A stretch of DNA of 14,566 nucleotides from JAVZLH01 sp049700435 (GTDB lineage Archaea; Thermoproteota; Bathyarchaeia; Bathyarchaeales; Bathycorpusculaceae). Below, piece after piece: positions 14,211-14,566 of the stretch. The notes under the pieces were generated by a model that was not told the origin of the DNA, did no database searches, and saw only the letters and a program-made list of their open reading frames with translations. The number at the start of each line of letters is the position of its first letter. Positions within the stretch are counted from its first letter, which is position 1. The position numbers were made by a program, and so were the translations under genes. The stretch covers positions 1 through 14,566 of the forward strand of contig JBNAVK010000036.1 in the NCBI GenBank assembly GCA_049700435.1, written 5' to 3'.

Positions 14211-14354
14211 TTGAGCGAAAACCAAACAGGTGAAAGAAAAGAGGGCAAATGTAACCACGAATGGAAAGCTAAAGAACTGGCCCACGATAAGTCTCACGTG
14301 CAACTTGTCTGTGTCAAATGCGGTGCGACAAAGGAAATAGAGCTTTTTCCCTAA
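14211..14354 (+). CDS. Tiny zinc-ribbon protein
   Basis: The 47-residue protein has two potential metal knuckles: C14-x-H16 (KCNHEWKAKE) and C34-x-x-C37 (LVCVKCGATKEIEL), enough for one zinc site in a small beta ribbon. No further domain is present and no family is recognised beyond general zinc ribbons. The start TTG at 14211 has GGAGATG (14198-14204) ending 6 nt upstream. An in-frame ATG at 14202 would add three residues and could be read leaderless from a TATA-like TTTAAA (14167-14172). It diverges from the Cys-rich PadR gene across the candidate operator and may belong to the same response. Confidence 0.7.
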   Translation: MSENQTGERKEGKCNHEWKAKELAHDKSHVQLVCVKCGATKEIELFP

Positions 14355-14395
14355 AAGACTTCTTAACAAAGTTTAGATAAGCCTTGAATGATTAT

Positions 14396-14566
14396 ATGCT
14401 GAAGCTGGTTGAAATGGGCGAAGGTGTCATAAAAATTAGAACATGGAAAGAATTTAAGCAATTAGCCGAAGAACTTAAGCCCAACGCCATCGTTTACAAC
14501 ATTGAACAAGACGGGCTTTCGCCTAAAAGAGAACTCACGAATTTGAGGCTTATACTGCCAGCCGGA
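14396..14566 (+). CDS. Hypothetical protein, N-terminal part (cut by window edge)
   Basis: An ATG at 14396 opens 57 codons with no stop before the right edge. The visible part (MLKLVEMGEGVIKIRTW at the start, then a Lys/Glu-rich helix, then IVYNIEQDGLSPKRELTNLR) looks like a real soluble alpha/beta protein: codon use is similar to its neighbours and the strand-helix-strand pattern is clear. I do not recognise the family. No clear ribosome binding site precedes it; TTTAGATAA about 20 nt upstream is a possible but close TATA box. A second ATG at 14414 is possible. It follows the zinc-ribbon gene by 41 nt on the same strand. Confidence 0.6.
   Translation, partial: MLKLVEMGEGVIKIRTWKEFKQLAEELKPNAIVYNIEQDGLSPKRELTNLRLILPAG

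Overview
The window looks like archaeal chromosome, most likely a Bathyarchaeia-like (Thermoproteota/TACK) metagenome assembly. The evidence is an archaeal-type HMG-CoA synthase with a DUF35 zinc-ribbon/OB domain, small TRAM proteins beside an RPA-like OB protein, a stand-alone LigD-type phosphoesterase, N-X-S/T-rich surface proteins, TATA boxes about 30 nt before start codons, and frequent TTG/GTG starts. The lineage is an inference. A run of exactly 100 Ns (8076-8175) marks a scaffold join inside one gene, and genes are cut at both window edges.

Layout, left to right. (1) 1-132 (-) is the N-terminal part of a TIGR04076-like protein. (2) 266-2974 (+) holds a thiolase-fold gene followed 3 nt later by a DUF35::HMG-CoA synthase fusion. 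The thiolase has lost its three catalytic motif residues, while the synthase keeps its Glu/Cys/His triad. (3) 3023-4180 (+) is a Yip1-like membrane protein with a sequon-rich extracytoplasmic domain. (4) 9251-4200 (-) is a three-gene operon: a MacB/LolD-type ATPase, a giant surface beta-sandwich protein with a C-terminal anchor (interrupted by the assembly gap), and a MacB/FtsX-type permease. (5) 9479-10388 (+) is a TRAM / RPA-like OB / TRAM operon behind a leader of about 90 nt with a hairpin. (6) 11324-10398 (-) is a bacterioferritin-like protein and a LigD-type 3'-phosphoesterase. (7) 14098-11413 (-) is a PadR regulator, a Cys/His-rich coiled-coil protein (DUF5320-like), a cupin, and an ABC-2 exporter (ATPase plus permease). 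(8) Divergent from PadR are a 47-residue zinc ribbon (14211-14354, +) and a cut gene of unknown function (14396 onward, +).

How the genes may work together. The thiolase/HMGCS pair resembles the archaeal mevalonate complex, but its altered chemistry suggests a scaffold or paralogous role. The 4200-9251 operon looks like an ABC machine whose extracellular partner is a tandem beta-sandwich protein instead of a MacA-type adaptor. The PadR block looks like a sensor-regulated exporter in which the regulator, the small second protein and the divergent zinc ribbon are all rich in Cys/His. The PadR promoter region carries TAACA/TGTTA half-sites that look like its operator.

No rRNA, tRNA, CRISPR array or insertion sequence was recognised. 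The longest gene-free stretch of real sequence is 9252-9478. All calls come from reading the sequence, without database searches.
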